A program made the translations under genes and the position numbers. A DNA stretch of 64,000 nt from Megascapheus bottae. Lineage: Eukaryota > Chordata > Mammalia > Rodentia > Geomyidae. The notes under the pieces are model-generated. The model did not search any database. It was given only the letters and a program-made list of their open reading frames with translations, and had not been told where the DNA came from. Positions 36,603 through 48,796 of this stretch are shown in pieces. The DNA lies in contig JANJXV010000262.1 in assembly GCA_024803745.1 (NCBI GenBank), positions 1,240,001-1,304,000 on the forward strand, in the 5' to 3' direction. The stretch's first letter is position 1. Each line of letters starts with the position of its first letter.

Positions 36603-37049
36603 CTAAAATGAGTCATAGAAAAAAAGACACAAACATACACGAGATACAAATATTCCTTACTGTAGAGGTAATGACTTTACTTTCCCATCCTAAGTGTTAG
36701 ATATTTTAAAATATAAAAGTGGAAATTGATTTGTGAGAAATATATGCTTTTCTTCCTAACATATTAAGAAAATGATATTTTACAATGACCAATAATGTTT
36801 TTCTGTGTTTTAGTTCTCTTTTATATCACAGGAAATATTTATTGAAATTACCCAACTATGTATTGCTACAGTTTTAAGCTGAGTACTACCTATACTATAC
36901 CTGCAGCTGTTTTTTTTTTCAAATAATGTTTTGTTTATACATTAAGGAATAGCTGCCTTTCTTTTATTTTTGAGAAATAATCTAAATACTGTGCTGTTTT
37001 GCATCTTTTTAAAACTTTCTTTTCTTTTCTTTTCTTTTCTTTTCTTTTT

Positions 37050-37200
37050 TTGAAGTTCATAGGCCTCGGCCCTGTCCCTGAACACTTCAGCAGAAGACTA
37101 TAACCCCTATCCTTGAGCTACAGCCCCACTTACTCTTTTCTAGAGTTAACTACAAATAAGAGTCTCAGGTCCTGAGTAGCAGATAGGATTACCTTACCCA
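37050..37200 (-). repeat. Diverged B1-type SINE
   Basis: CCTTGAGCTACAGCCCCACTT and GTCCTGAGTAGCAGATAGGATTAC in minus orientation, preceded by a TTTTC run (37,018-37,048). It lies in the intron before the last zinc-finger exon. Confidence 0.6.
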
Positions 37201-37529
37201 GTTTCAATGCTGTTTGCTTATTAACCATTAATTGAAGAACACGAATTTTTTCTAGATTCAGTGGCCACAACTTTGGTTTATATGTCTGTTTGCCTTTGAT
37301 CCATTCAAGAATGAGAGTAAGGACTTACACCTATATCCCTTCAGTTACAACTTCTCACTAAAGTCTCAATTTAGGTATTTGTGAGAATTTTGAAATTTGT
37401 TTCTTTCCATTTGAAGTCTTATAAAAATTCCTTTTCTAACACTCCTGTCCCTCAGAACCATGGAAGACCAGAAAATCCCCAGCTCATTGTCTAGTTAATT
37501 TTCTTATGTTGATTGAAACTTTGTTTTTT

Positions 37530-37710
37530 TTTTCCATTCCTGGGTTTGAACTTAGGACCTAACCACTGTCCTTGGGTTTTCTCAAGACTAGAACCCTATC
37601 AATGAAGTCATTACTTCTGGCTTTTTCTATGTATGTGGTAATAAGGAATCAAACCTGTGTCTTTGTGCATGCTAGGCAAGCACTCGACCACTATGCTCAA
37701 TTTCTGGTGG
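37530..37710 (-). repeat. ID-like dimeric SINE
   Basis: CCATTCCTGGGTTTGAACTTAGGACC to GCATGCTAGGCAAGCACTCGACCACTATGC. Intronic in the KRAB gene. Confidence 0.78.
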
Positions 37711-37837
37711 AAAGGTCTGGTTTTGAATACCAGTCTCTTCCTACCAGCAAAAAGATATTATCCTTATCAGAGAATAATGCCCTGACTTATTCCTTGTTTG
37801 CTCAATCATTTATAGTCTTAGTTTTAAAGAAATGAAA

Positions 37838-37901
37838 TTTCTTTCTTTCTTTCTTTCTTTTTTCTTTCTTTCTTTCTTTCTTTCCTTCCTTCCCTCTTTC
37901 T

Positions 37902-37937
<36 letters not shown>

Positions 37938-38190
37938 TTTTTTTTCTTTCTTTCTTTCTTGTTTTGCAGTCATGGGACTTGAATTCTAGACCTGGCTGTT
38001 CTTCCTGAGCTCTTCAGCTCAAGGCTACTGCCCTATGTCTTTAGCCTCAACCCCACTTCTCATTTTCTATTGGTTCATTGGAGAGAAGAGTCTAAGGTGT
38101 TTTTGTGATAGGTCAGTCTTTGAACCTTCATCCTCAGATCTCAGCCTCCTAAGTAGCTAGGATTACAGGCATGAGCCACGGGCTCATGGC
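37838..38190 (-). repeat. CTTT microsatellite followed by B1-type dimeric SINE
   Basis: A TTTC/CTTT run (37,838-37,960) precedes CAGTCATGGGACTTGAATTC, CTCTTCAGCTCAAGGCTACTGCC, and GTAGCTAGGATTACAGGCATGAGCCAC. The tetranucleotide sits where the SINE's A-rich tail would be in minus orientation. Confidence 0.85.
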
Positions 38191-38284
38191 TTTCTCCTTT
38201 TATTTTGTTTCACAGTGATTTCTACAGAGAAATCTAACTTTAACTCTACTGCCACATAGAATTCGTCATATCACCCTATGATTC

Positions 38285-38450
38285 TTGGTGCCGGGGGTTT
38301 GGGCTAGCATGCACAAAGACCTGGTTCAGTTCCTTGGTACTACATACAAAGAAAAAGCCAGAAGTGGTGCTATGACTCAAGAAGTAGAGAGCTAGCCTTG
38401 AGAAAACCCAAGGACCATGCTCAGGCCCTGAGACCAGGCATAGGATTGGG
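38285..38450 (+). repeat. ID-like dimeric SINE
   Basis: GGCTAGCATGCACAAAGACCTGG head and AAAAAGCCAGAAGTGGTGCTATG to GCTCAGGCCCTGAG right half, plus orientation. Confidence 0.68.
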
Positions 38451-38603
38451 AAAAGAAAATGATTCTTGATTCATTCACAAAGAATTCCATAGGTTCCACA
38501 CAGGATTTAGGGTAACTAAGAATATTATTGCTCAGTACATCACAACATGAACTTACCAATGGGGCTCAGGCTCCAACATCAATATGAAGATGCATTCACT
38601 CAC

Positions 38604-38693
38604 CTGTGATATTCTTGTCAGAGGAATTTCCTATCCAGAGTTCTGCACAGTGCTCTAGCTTGTCAATTAATACAGGTTTGGGAACACAGGGCC
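38604..38693 (-). CDS. KRAB-b-type exon of KRAB zinc-finger gene
   Basis: 90 bp between TAATTTACAG and GTGAGT. In phase with KRAB-A it encodes GPCVPKPVLIDKLEHCAELW then IGNSSDKNIT, a KRAB B/b box of the usual VTKPDLI..LEQG..PW form. It enters with two bases completing the codon split from KRAB-A and leaves one base for the next exon, exactly matching the phases on both sides. No lesion is seen. KRAB B boxes strengthen KAP1 recruitment by the A box (family knowledge). Confidence 0.82.
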
Positions 38694-38829
38694 CTGTAAA
38701 TTAGAAACAGTAGAGAATTATTGCTTATGCTGTGTTATCATTGCTTTAAGTTCGCAGACATCCTACTCACAAGTTCTCTATTAAATCTTTTTTCTCATTT
38801 CTCACTGGCTCCATGGTTGACTTTTCCCC

Positions 38830-39120
38830 AGCTCTGGATTCATTTTGTATGGCATAAACTTAGCTGTCTGCTCAAGGCTAGAAAAATACCAGGTTGAGTC
38901 CCAGCTCCACTTACATGCATAGGTCTTCATGCATGCTAGGCAAGCACTCAACCACAAAGTCAAACCCTTGACACTCCACTAACATTTTTGAGGGGTTACT
39001 TGGAGTTATAGAGTTTCATGGCAATTTTTATGCCATTGCTGGCTTCAAATTAGAATTCTTAGATTTCTTCCTCCTGAATATTTTAAGATTACAGGCATGA
39101 AACATTGCACCTAGTGCCAG
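38830..39120 (-). repeat. Two diverged SINE pieces
   Basis: About 38,880-38,970 is ID-like (CATGCATGCTAGGCAAGCACTCAACCAC). About 38,985-39,120 is the B1-like half (GAGTTTCATGGCAATTTTTATGCC to AAGATTACAGGCATGAAAC). Confidence 0.6.
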
Positions 39121-39369
39121 GTTTCCATTATAAACTCACTGTTTAGTGATTTGTAGATCGTATTTCCAATAATGATATATATTCTATTCTGGATTGTTTA
39201 TCCACTTACAATTACTGTGTAAGTTTGGAATGTCGTCTCCATTAGAGGAAACATAATTTAGAACTGTTGTCAAAGTATCCTGAAGGTATCCTGAAGAATG
39301 AGTACAAAATTACCTTAGGTTTTCTTTAGAAAGTAATGATACTTCTCAGGGCCTGGAATCTTTCATTTA

Positions 39370-39609
<240 letters not shown>

Positions 39610-39701
39610 TTAGCACTGAGTTATAAACACACCATGTCTGGAATTTTATTCTTTTTTTGTTGGAATTGTATTCCTTTACTTAAATGTTTAGACTTACTAT
39701 T

Positions 39702-39900
39702 GACCTGAAAAGCTTAGGGATGGTGCCTAGGCCCAGAGTTCAAGTCCCAAGACCCACAAAAAAATAACAAGGCAAGCCAGGTGTTGGTGGCTCAAGCCTG
39801 TCATCCTAGCTACTCAGGAGACTGAGATCTGAGGACCATGGTTCAAAGCCAGCCTGGCACAAAATTCCATGACACTCCTTTCCAATTACCCACCATAAAA
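39702..39900 (+). repeat. SINE right half, then B1-like head
   Basis: 39,702-39,770 is a right-half fragment (AAAGCTTAGGGATGGTGCC, then AGTTCAAGTCCC). 39,776-39,900 reads CCAGGTGTTGGTGGCTCAAGCC, CTAGCTACTCAGGAGACTGAG and CAAAGCCAGCCTGG, a well kept B1-like head. Confidence 0.78.
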
Positions 39901-40144
39901 TGTTTAATGGCTTGTGGCATATCATGGTAGAGCAATTGTGGTATCGACAAAAATAAGTTGGGGGAGTAGATTTAGGTTATAAATGGAATTATTCCATTGA
40001 AAAGGAACTACATTATATGATGACATATGCTGGTACTGTGAGAATATTGCAAAATCTTAGGGTATCAAGTAATAATACTGTGAAGTACACCCAGAATGTT
40101 AATGTTCTATGTCTGGCATAATAATCACTTGGGGAAGAAACTTT

Positions 40145-40620
40145 TTTTTCTTTTTTTTGGCTGGGGGATTTGTAAGGCTTGAACTCTGGGCCTGGGCACT
40201 CTTCCTGAGCTCTTCAACTCAAGGCTATCACACTACCTATGAAGCCACAGTGCCATTTTCCATATTCTAGTGGTTAACTGTAGATGAGAGTCTCATAGAC
40301 TTTCTAATGCCCAGCCTGGCTTTGAACCAAATCTTTAGATATCAGCCTGATATCTAAGTAGCTAGGATTACAGGTAGAAGTCACTGCACCTGGCAAGAAA
40401 TTTATTTCTTGCTGTTTTATACTACAAATTTACTGTATGTTTTACTTTTTCAAAAAGACTGAGGATGACCTTTGTTCTGTATATAATGGGAAGAGGGGTA
40501 GGAAGCTGTGAGCAGAAGAACTGAGGGGCAATACTCAGGGTAGGACAATAGCCTTAAACTAAAGAGCTCACGGCCCAAGGTCCAAGCCCCATGACTTTCA
40601 CCACTACCCCTCAAAAAAAA
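40145..40620. repeat. B1-type dimeric SINE (minus) and right-half fragment (plus)
   Basis: 40,145-40,395 in minus orientation: CTTGAACTCTGGGCCTGGGC, CCTGAGCTCTTCAACTCAAGG, GTAGCTAGGATTACAGG. 40,490-40,620 in plus orientation: TTAAACTAAAGAGCTCACGG to CCAAGCCCCATGAC and an A run. Confidence 0.75.
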
Positions 40621-40759
40621 GGGAAAAAATTTGGAGATTGGAGAGGATTTTCTAAAAAGAATATATAGAAATAGTAGTTCAAAATGTAGAAAGAAGTTCA
40701 ATATTAACAATGAAATCATTACTTTAAATATATTAATATAAATATAGTTTTAAACAAAA

Positions 40760-41450
40760 AGATCCACATACACACACACAAACACACACACACACACGCA
40801 TACAAAAAAACAACTTTCAAAGTCTAACTATTACTGGGAAGGTATTGAGAAGAAGTAGAACTTTGGAATAGTTCTGCAAGGAATATAAAACAATCAAAAA
40901 TTGCGTGGAGAGTGCTAAAAAAAGTACTAAATATAGAATTACATAGAAATATGGTCCAACACTTCTATTTCTAGATTTGTACCTAATGGAAGAGAAAGCA
41001 GAGACTAGAACAAATATGTGGAGAATCCATTCACAACTATTAATAATAATCAAAAGATAGAAATATGCAAAACAATGCATTGAAAAGGAAGAACATTTTA
41101 CTATATTTTACAGATGAATCTTGATTACAGTAAACTAAAAATACAGCAGTCATAAAGGAAGAGCTAGGGTATGTTTTTCCTTCCAGAGCTTCCAAGGATC
41201 AACAAACCCTTAGAGCCAAAAAGCACGATGGTTCAAGAGAATGGAGTAGAGAGGAACAGGAGCTGAATGTTTAATGATTATACATGGAAGATGAAAATTG
41301 CTCTAGATGGGTAGAATGAAGAGAGAACTGTACCCTAAACAATGGTTATATAGCCACACAGGATGGGACAAACCTATACTCCCTGATTTTGTGAAACTCA
41401 AGAAGGATTTCTAGCCATCCTGGATGCATGGAAAGATCTATCATAAAAAC
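40760..41450. other. AT-rich unique sequence with a CA microsatellite
   Basis: An imperfect CA run lies at 40,768-40,797. The rest is AT-rich without an ORF or repeat I can name, apart from weak L1-like phrasing near 40,820-41,110 that I could not confirm. Confidence 0.4.
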
Positions 41451-41457
41451 TAATGTG

Positions 41458-41900
41458 GAGGGGCTGGGAGTTTGGCATAGTTGTAGAGTGCTTGTATGAA
41501 GACGAAGGTTCAATTCCGCAGTACCACATACACAGAAAAAACCAGAAGTAGTGCTGTGGCTCAAGTAGAAGATCACTAGGCTTGAGGAAAGCTGAAGGAC
41601 AGTGCTCAGACCGAGTTCCAGCCAAAGGGCTTGTTTAAAAAAAACCCATGAAGGCTGAGCATGATGGGGTGGTGGCTCACTTCTATAATCCTAGCTACTC
41701 AGGAGGCTGAGATCTGAGGATCAAGGTTTAAAGCCATCCTGGCACAAAAAGACCTGAGACTCTTATCTCCAATTTACCTTTAGAAAATTGGAAGTGGGGA
41801 TTGGCTCCAGGGTAAGGTGGTAGCCTGGAGCTGAAAAGCTCAGGGATAGTGCCCAGGCTGAGATCAAGATCTATGACCCACCAAAAAAAACCAAAAAACA
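41458..41900 (+). repeat. ID-like dimeric SINE followed by B1-type dimeric SINE
   Basis: 41,458-41,625: GGCTGGGAGTTTGGCATAGTTGTAGAGTGC to AAAACCAGAAGTAGTGCTGTGGCTCAAG. 41,650-41,900: GGTGGCTCACTTCTATAATCCTAGCTACTC to a right half ending in an A-rich tail. This pair shows the two SINE types side by side: different heads, similar right halves. Confidence 0.83.
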
Positions 41901-42345
41901 AAAAATAATATGGAAAAATTTGGATTCTGTGAATTTTATCAGGCATATAAATGTCTTTTTTTGCTGTTGAAATAACAAATTGTTTGGAAATATTTTAAAA
42001 GTTTTTACCTAGAAATGTACACTACAAATGGAATTAATAACAAACACAAAATATGCAAAAGATACAAATTATCACAATATGGGTATCCTGCTTCTGTATC
42101 TTTCACTGACTCCTGTTCAAATGAGTCACATATTCTGAATCATTTCTCCCAGTCGATATATGCCACAAGTGTTAGGTTGTACTGTACTTCTTCGGAAATC
42201 AAAAGCAAATACTAAGCAAATGTGTGTTAGATTTTGTCAACAGTGATATTTCAAATATAAATCCCTACTCATTGCATTATTTAATATCAATGCCGGAATC
42301 TAACTTACACTGGCAGAACCTTCAATCTTTTGAGAATCTTCAAAA

Positions 42346-43077
42346 GGGTGTGTAAATATTTAGGATTGTTATGTCTTCCTGGAGGAAAGATCCCTTTAGT
42401 AGTATGTAGTAACCTTCTTTGTCTTTTCTTACTAATTGTAGTTTGAAGTCTATTTTATCTGATATGAGGGATGTTGTTTCTTGATTTGACATTTTTCTTG
42501 AGTTTCTTGTTCTGCCCGTTTGAAAATGGGAGCAAGATTACTACTAAATGCGATTATAGTTTTTCAGATATAACCAACCTAGACCTCTGTAGCTGGCAGA
42601 CACTAGATGTTCACAAGTTTTGATTGGTATTATCACTCTTTCTTTTTGTGCACTTACAGACCAGTCTAATACAACCACTGATAAGCGATTTATACCCAAA
42701 ACAATAAGCCTCTCAATCCAATCTCTATTGCCTTTAAGTCCCTCTGAGCCTAGAGAATAATTAACCACCTACATATACAATATTGCTCAACAGCCATCAA
42801 GTGTAGATCCGTGCAGTATAAGGGTTGAAAGACGAGCAGAGGTCCAGAGATAGAATAAAAGAATGAGAGAGGTCAGGGGAGATACAAGAGGATTAACGTA
42901 GGAGTGTAAGAATATTGTGGTAATGAAGAAAAAGTATAGCAAAGGATAACTGACATAAGTTGGTAAGTAGGTAGCATATTTGAGTACAAATTTTGGAAAG
43001 TATTAGAATAAAACTTATGTATTGCTGCACGACTAGCTCTTAACCCAACCAGTGGCCTCACAGTGCACCATGGGATG
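42346..43077 (-). mobile_element. L1 5' end, array unit e, with internal deletion
   Basis: 42,346-42,467 matches the ORF2 endonuclease region (the GTGTGTAAATATTTAGG stretch, as at about 15,935). It is then fused to the ORF1 start region at 42,468. About 1.4 kb of L1 is missing; GATATGAGG and GGATG at the join suggest short homology. The ORF1 initiation region is at about 42,512 and the 5' UTR runs to 43,077. To the left of 42,346 there is no array sequence. Confidence 0.85.
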
Positions 43078-44432
43078 GATCTGTTTTTCTTGTCTTCGTT
43101 GAGGGAAAGGGGTATTACACAAGATGCAGAAGCGAAGATTTCAGAAGCAAATGCTGTGAGTGAATTAGCTCGTAAAAAGCATTTTTATTTCCTTTTATCT
43201 TTCTGCCAGTCTTGGGGTTTGAATTCAGAGCCTGAGCACTGTCCTCGGGTTTTCTCAAGTCGAGTCCTCTGCCACTTGAGCCACAGTGCCACATCTAGAT
43301 TTTCTATCTATGTGATACTGAGCAATCAAACCCAGATCTTCATGGATGCTAGGCAAGCACTCTACCACTATGCCAAACTCTCAACCCTGACATAGTAATT
43401 ATAAAGTCATCATTATCATATCAAAATATCCTTTCTCCTACAAAGAATGTGTGTAATGCTTTGTTTTAATTTCACTAATTCTTCTATGTTTTTCCCTCTT
43501 GCATTTTTTACATATGACAGCAAACCTAATCATCACGAAAAAATTGACTAGGATACAGAAACCTAATAATATCCTAGTAGACTGACGTTAAAAATATGTG
43601 CAAGATGCCATGTGTGTTTGACCTAGTGGTAGAGTCCTTGGCTACCACGCAAAAAGACTCAGGTTTGATTCCTCATTACCACATACATAGAAAACGCTGC
43701 AAGTGGTGCTGTGGCTTTGTGGGACAGTTAAAGCCTAAAGAAAGCCCAAGAACAATGTTCACACTCTGAGGTGAAGTCCCAACACTACCAAAAACAAAAA
43801 AATTCGACAAGGGGCAAAATGCAGGCAGAGAAGGCACTGTGAAGCAAATGTTTTGTAAAGGATGAGGGCAATATTGACCCTTAAGTTTGGATCTTACCTA
43901 AGAAAGGCTCCTTGAGCCTGAGACCAGACTGGTAGTTGGGCCTAGTGGAAGACATTGGGATTGGACAAATAAGGTGTGCTGTTTACTACATCCACATGTA
44001 TATTGTGAGATTGGGGGAGAGATTCAGCCTCGAGTATGTCTTTGGTGAGGTCTTCTGTGAGCAAGGATCTTTGGTCATTGGGCCCTGAAAGGTGACCCTG
44101 CCTCCCTCACAATGGAACAGAATATGGAACCCTGGTAACCAAGCCACAGTAACTAACAACCAACTCAAGCCAGCTCACTTGGCCTGTGGCTCAGGAGGAA
44201 GAAAGATGTTGCTGTGCTGTTGCCAAAGGTCAGGAAAATCGAGTCTCAGGCATTGAAGTTGGGGATGTCTTACTCGAAGATGTACAGGCTAGATCATTGC
44301 CAAGACACAAATCCAGTATAACAGAACTTTCTCTAAGAAGAAGGCCAGGAAAATCCAGGGCAACCAGATGAGGTATATTTCTAAGAAGAAATGTATTTGA
44401 CCCCATCATCCTCCCCATACATTACAACTGAC
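43078..44432 (+). repeat. Host-derived spacer of unit e
   Basis: Complete spacer linking unit e to the poly(T) of unit f, with SINEs at about 43,200-43,395 (minus) and 43,605-43,800 (plus) and the exon-like ORF at 44,195-44,372. Its presence with unchanged junctions more than 21 kb from unit d shows that e and f belong to the same array family. Confidence 0.85.
44195..44372 (+). pseudogene. Exon-like ORF in spacer e
   Basis: 178 bp, same frame and terminal TGA as spacers a and c, with CTCAG before and GTATAT after. Reading EEERCCCAVAKGQENRVSG, then the same LSLRRRPGKSRATR ending as spacer c. Confidence 0.42.
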
Positions 44433-44827
44433 TTTTTTTTAAATTTTTTTATTGTAATCAGTAAAAGGTTACATGATATTTGCCAGATAGAAGGTGCATT
44501 AATTCACATATATTGATACCCTTTCACAAGTCTTGGTACCCATTTCCCTCCAACATACACCCCCACCAGTCTTGGTTTTCCCCCCTTCCCTATCAAATTT
44601 CAAATATCCAAATACAAATAAATTCAATATATCAGATAACAAAGTGAGATACTACACCAATATGGGATAACCAAGGGACAGCAATTAGATAAGAGACAAC
44701 ATAGTACATTAAGTACAACAATCATTCATTATGTGGCTTTTGTTTCAATATCCTGGAGGTCCTTTCAATTAGCTTCACATTATATGGCCTTATATATGGC
44801 CTTTTGCTCTATTGCAAATCTCTGCTA

Positions 44828-47800
44828 CTAGAGCCCAAGGTTTCTACTGATTATGACAAATGAGGGAAACCACTGAGCCAAGTTCCTTTGAGTCTGGCTT
44901 ACTTCACTTAATATGATTTGTTCTAAGTCTTTCCATTTCCTACCAAATGGGGAGATGTCATTCTTTCTGACAGCAGCATAGAATTCCATTGTGTACAAAT
45001 ACCACAACTTGCTGATCCACTCATCAACTGAGGGGCATCTGGGTTGGTTCCATATCTTTGCTATGGTGAATAGCGCTGCAATGAACATTGTTGTGCTAGT
45101 GGGTTTAGTATGCCCTTGTTTCTGGATTGTTGGGTATATGCCAAGTAGTGGAATTGCTCGGTCATAGGGCAGTTCTATGTTTAGACTTTTCAGGCACTGC
45201 CTCACTGCTTTCCATAGTGGTTGAACGAGTTTGCACTCCCACCAACAGTGTAGTAGTGATCCCTCCTGGCCACATCCCCTCCAGCATCTGTTGTCATCAT
45301 TTTCCTGATCCTGGTCATTCTAACTGGTTTGAGGTCGAATCTTAGAGTTGTTTTGATTTGCATTTCTTTTATGACAAGAGATGTGGAGCATTTCTTCATG
45401 TGTCTATAGGCCATTTTTGTTTCTTCTTCAGAGAAGACTCTCTTTAAGTCTTTGGCGTATTTTTAAAGGGATGGGTGTTACTTTGGAGGTTAGTTTTGGA
45501 GTGATTCAATTTTTTGAGTTGTTGATATATTTTAGATATGAGGCCTTTGTCCGTTGTTTGGTTGGTGAAGATCTTCTCAGACTCTGTAGGCTTCCTGATT
45601 AGTTTACTTGCTATATCCGATGCCATACAAAAGCTCTGCAGTTTAATGCAGTCCCACGTATCCAGCCTTTCTCTGATTTGTTGTGATTCTTGGTCCTTAT
45701 TAAGAAAGTTTCGACCTGTGCCAAGGAGGCCTAGTGTATCTCCTATTCCTTCCTGTAAACTTTTCAGTGTGTCAGCTTTTACCTCCAGGTCTTTGATCCA
45801 TTTGGAGTTAATTCTAGTGAAAGGTGACAAAGAAGGATCCAACTTTAGTTTTCTGCATGTGCTTAACCTGTTCTGCCAGCACAACTTGTTGAAGAGGCTA
45901 TCTTTCTTCCATTCTATTTTTTTGGCTCCCTTGTCAAAGATTAGGTGGCCATAGGTCTGTGGTTTAATATCTGGGTCCACAGTTTTATTCCATTGGACTT
46001 CAGGCCTGTTCTTGTGCCAGTACCAAGCTGTTTTGAGAATTATAGCTCTGTAATAGAGTCTAAAGTTTGGAATTGAAATTCCTCCAGCGCTGTTCTTTCT
46101 GCTAAGAAGTGTTTTTGCTACACGGGGTCTTTTTTTATTCCATATGAAATTTTGAATTGCCTCTTCTATTTCTTTAAAAATGACATTTGGATGTTGATGG
46201 GTATTGCATTGAATTTGTAGATAGCCCTTGGCAAGATTGTCATTTTCACAATGTTGATTCTTCCTATGCAGGAGCATGGGAGGTTTTCCCATTTCCTTAG
46301 TTCTGCTTTAATTACCTTTTTTAGGGTTTTAAAGTTTTCATCTAAACGGTCATTTACATTCTTAGTTAAGCTAATTCCTAGGTACTTTATTTTCTTTGAG
46401 GCTATGGTGAAAGGAGTTTCTTTCCTGATTATTGCCTCGTTCCTCTCACTGTTGGCGTAAAAGGAAGGCAGTTGATTTGTGAGGGTTTATTTTATGGCCT
46501 GCTACCCTTCCAAAGCTTTGAATCAGCTCAAGGAGCTTGGGAGTAGAGTCTATAGGATTCTTTAAGTACAGAATCATGTCATCTGCAAAGAGGGATAGTT
46601 TTATTTCCTCTTTCCCTACTTGGATCCCCTTTATGCTTGCTTCTTGCCTTATTGCACTGCCTAGGAATTCTAGTACTATGTTAAAAAAGAGTGGAGAGAG
46701 TGGGAATCCTTGTCTCGTTCCTGATTTTAGAGGGAATGGCTTTAGATTTTCACCCTTAAGTATAATACTGGCAGTGGGTTTCACATACACAGCCTTTATT
46801 ACATTGAGAAATGTTCCATGGATTCCTAGTTTCTCCACATCTTTTAACATGAAGGGGTTTTGGATCTTGACAAATGCCTTTTCCGCATCTATTAAGACAA
46901 TCATATGATTTTTGTCCTTGCTCCTGTTGATGTGTTGAATTATATTAATTGCTTTGTGTATGTTGACCCAGCTTTGCCTCCCTGTGATGAATCCAGTTTG
47001 ATCATAGTGTAAAATTTTTTTGATGAGTTGTTGTAGACGGTTGGCCAGTATTTTGTTGAGAAGTTTTGCATCGATGTTCATCAAAGAAATGGGTCTATAG
47101 TTCTCTTTCTTTGATGAATCTCTGTCTGGTTTGGGGATGAGGGATATACTGGCTTCACAGAATGAGTTTGGTAAAGAACCTTCATTTTCAATTTCGTTGA
47201 AGAGCTTGAGGAGTATTGGTGTGAGCTCTGCCTTGAAGACCTTGGAGAATTTAGCTGTGAAACCTTCTGGCCTTGGGCTCTTTTTAAGTGGAAGTTGTCT
47301 AATTTCCATTTCTATTTCAGAGCTTGAAATAGGCCTGTTGAGTTGGATTAGCTCTTCTTGGTTCAGTGTAGGTATGTTAATATTGTCTAGTAATTCATCC
47401 ATTTCTTCTAGATTCTCAAATTTGTTGGCGTAAAAGATTGAGAGTATTCCCTCATGATATTCTGGATCTTGGTAATTTCTGTCGTGATATTACCATTTTC
47501 ATCTGCGATTTTGTTTCTTTCGATATGCTCTCTTCTTTTTTTGGTAAGATTTGCTGAGGGTTTGTCAATTTTGTTAATTCTTTCAAAGAACCAACTCCTT
47601 GTTTTGTTGATTCTTTCTACAGTTTTTTTATTCCAAATCATTTAATTCTGCTTTGATTTTAATAATTTGCTTTCTCCTAATGGGTTTAGGCTTGGTTTGT
47701 TGCTCTTTTTCCAGGAGGTTAAGGTTAGACATTAACTAGTTGGTTTGCCATTTTTCCAACTTGCTGTTGTAGGTACTCAGCGCTATAAATTTTCCTCTGA

Positions 47801-48650
47801 GTACTGCCTTTGTTGTGTCCCTAAGGAGTTGATATTTGTGTGCTCCTTATTGTTAAATTTCATAAACAGTTGGATATCTGTTCTGATCTCTTCGATTACC
47901 CATTGTTTTTGATTCAACAATGTGTTGTTCAGTCTCCATGAGTTACAGGGTTTTCGTTGGTGGAGATATGTGTTCAGTTCCAATTTGATTCCTTTATGGT
48001 CTGAGAGTGTGCATTGAATAATTTCAGTGTTTCTGAATCTGTCCAGGTTTGTTTTATGGCCTAAGATGTGGTCTATTTTGGAAAATGTTCCATGTGCTGC
48101 TGAGAAAAACGTATATTGTGTTGTTACTGTGTGGACTATTCTGCAGATGTCTGTTAGATCTAGTTGGTCTATATAGTTGTTCAGTTCTAAAGTTTTTCTG
48201 TTGAGTTTTTGCCTTGTTGATGTGTCCATAGGTGAGAGTGGTGTGTTAAACTCACCAACAATCACTGTATTTCGATCTATGTATGGTTTCAGTGTAAGTA
48301 AAGTTTGCTTGATGAAGTTTGGAGCTCCGGGATTGGGTGTGTAAATATTTAGGATCGTTATGTCTTCCTGAAGAAAAGATCCTTTAGTAGTATGTAGTAA
48401 CCTTCTTTTTCTTTTCTTACTAATTTTAGTTTGAAGTCTATTGTATCTGATAGGAGGATGGCAACTCCAGCCTGTTTATGGTGGCAGTTAGCTTGATAGA
48501 GTTATTCCAACCACTCACTTTCAAAAGATGATTGTTTTTGGGTAAGATGTGTCTCTTGAAGACAGCAGAACGATGGCTCTTGCTTTTTGATCCAACTAGA
48601 CAGCCTATGCCGTTTAATTGGAGAGTTAAGTCCATTGATATTGAGAGTTA
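44828..48650 (-). pseudogene. L1 ORF2 remnant, unit f
   Basis: Reverse transcriptase 46,446-47,402 (318 codons) with KKSPRPEGF (altered from KKSPGPDGF), [14 protein letters not shown] and [13 protein letters not shown] linker-thumb piece (45,444-46,292) and C-terminal tail (44,828-45,205) lie in other frames. The endonuclease is cut by a frameshift near 48,380-48,440; its later part, 47,783-48,265, begins with VGEFNTPLSPMD and includes SDHKGI. The N-terminal SFCCLQETHL is out of frame with what follows, as in units a to c. Confidence 0.9.
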
Positions 48651-48796
48651 GGATTGAGAGATATTTATTAGTTCCTACCATTTTTAAATCTTTTAGTAGG
48701 GCCTGTGTCTTGACAGTTCTTGTGGTCCTTAGATGGTATGCTGTTTAGGTGCCATTTCTTTCCCTATATTGCATTTATTTTGGTTTTCTATGTATA

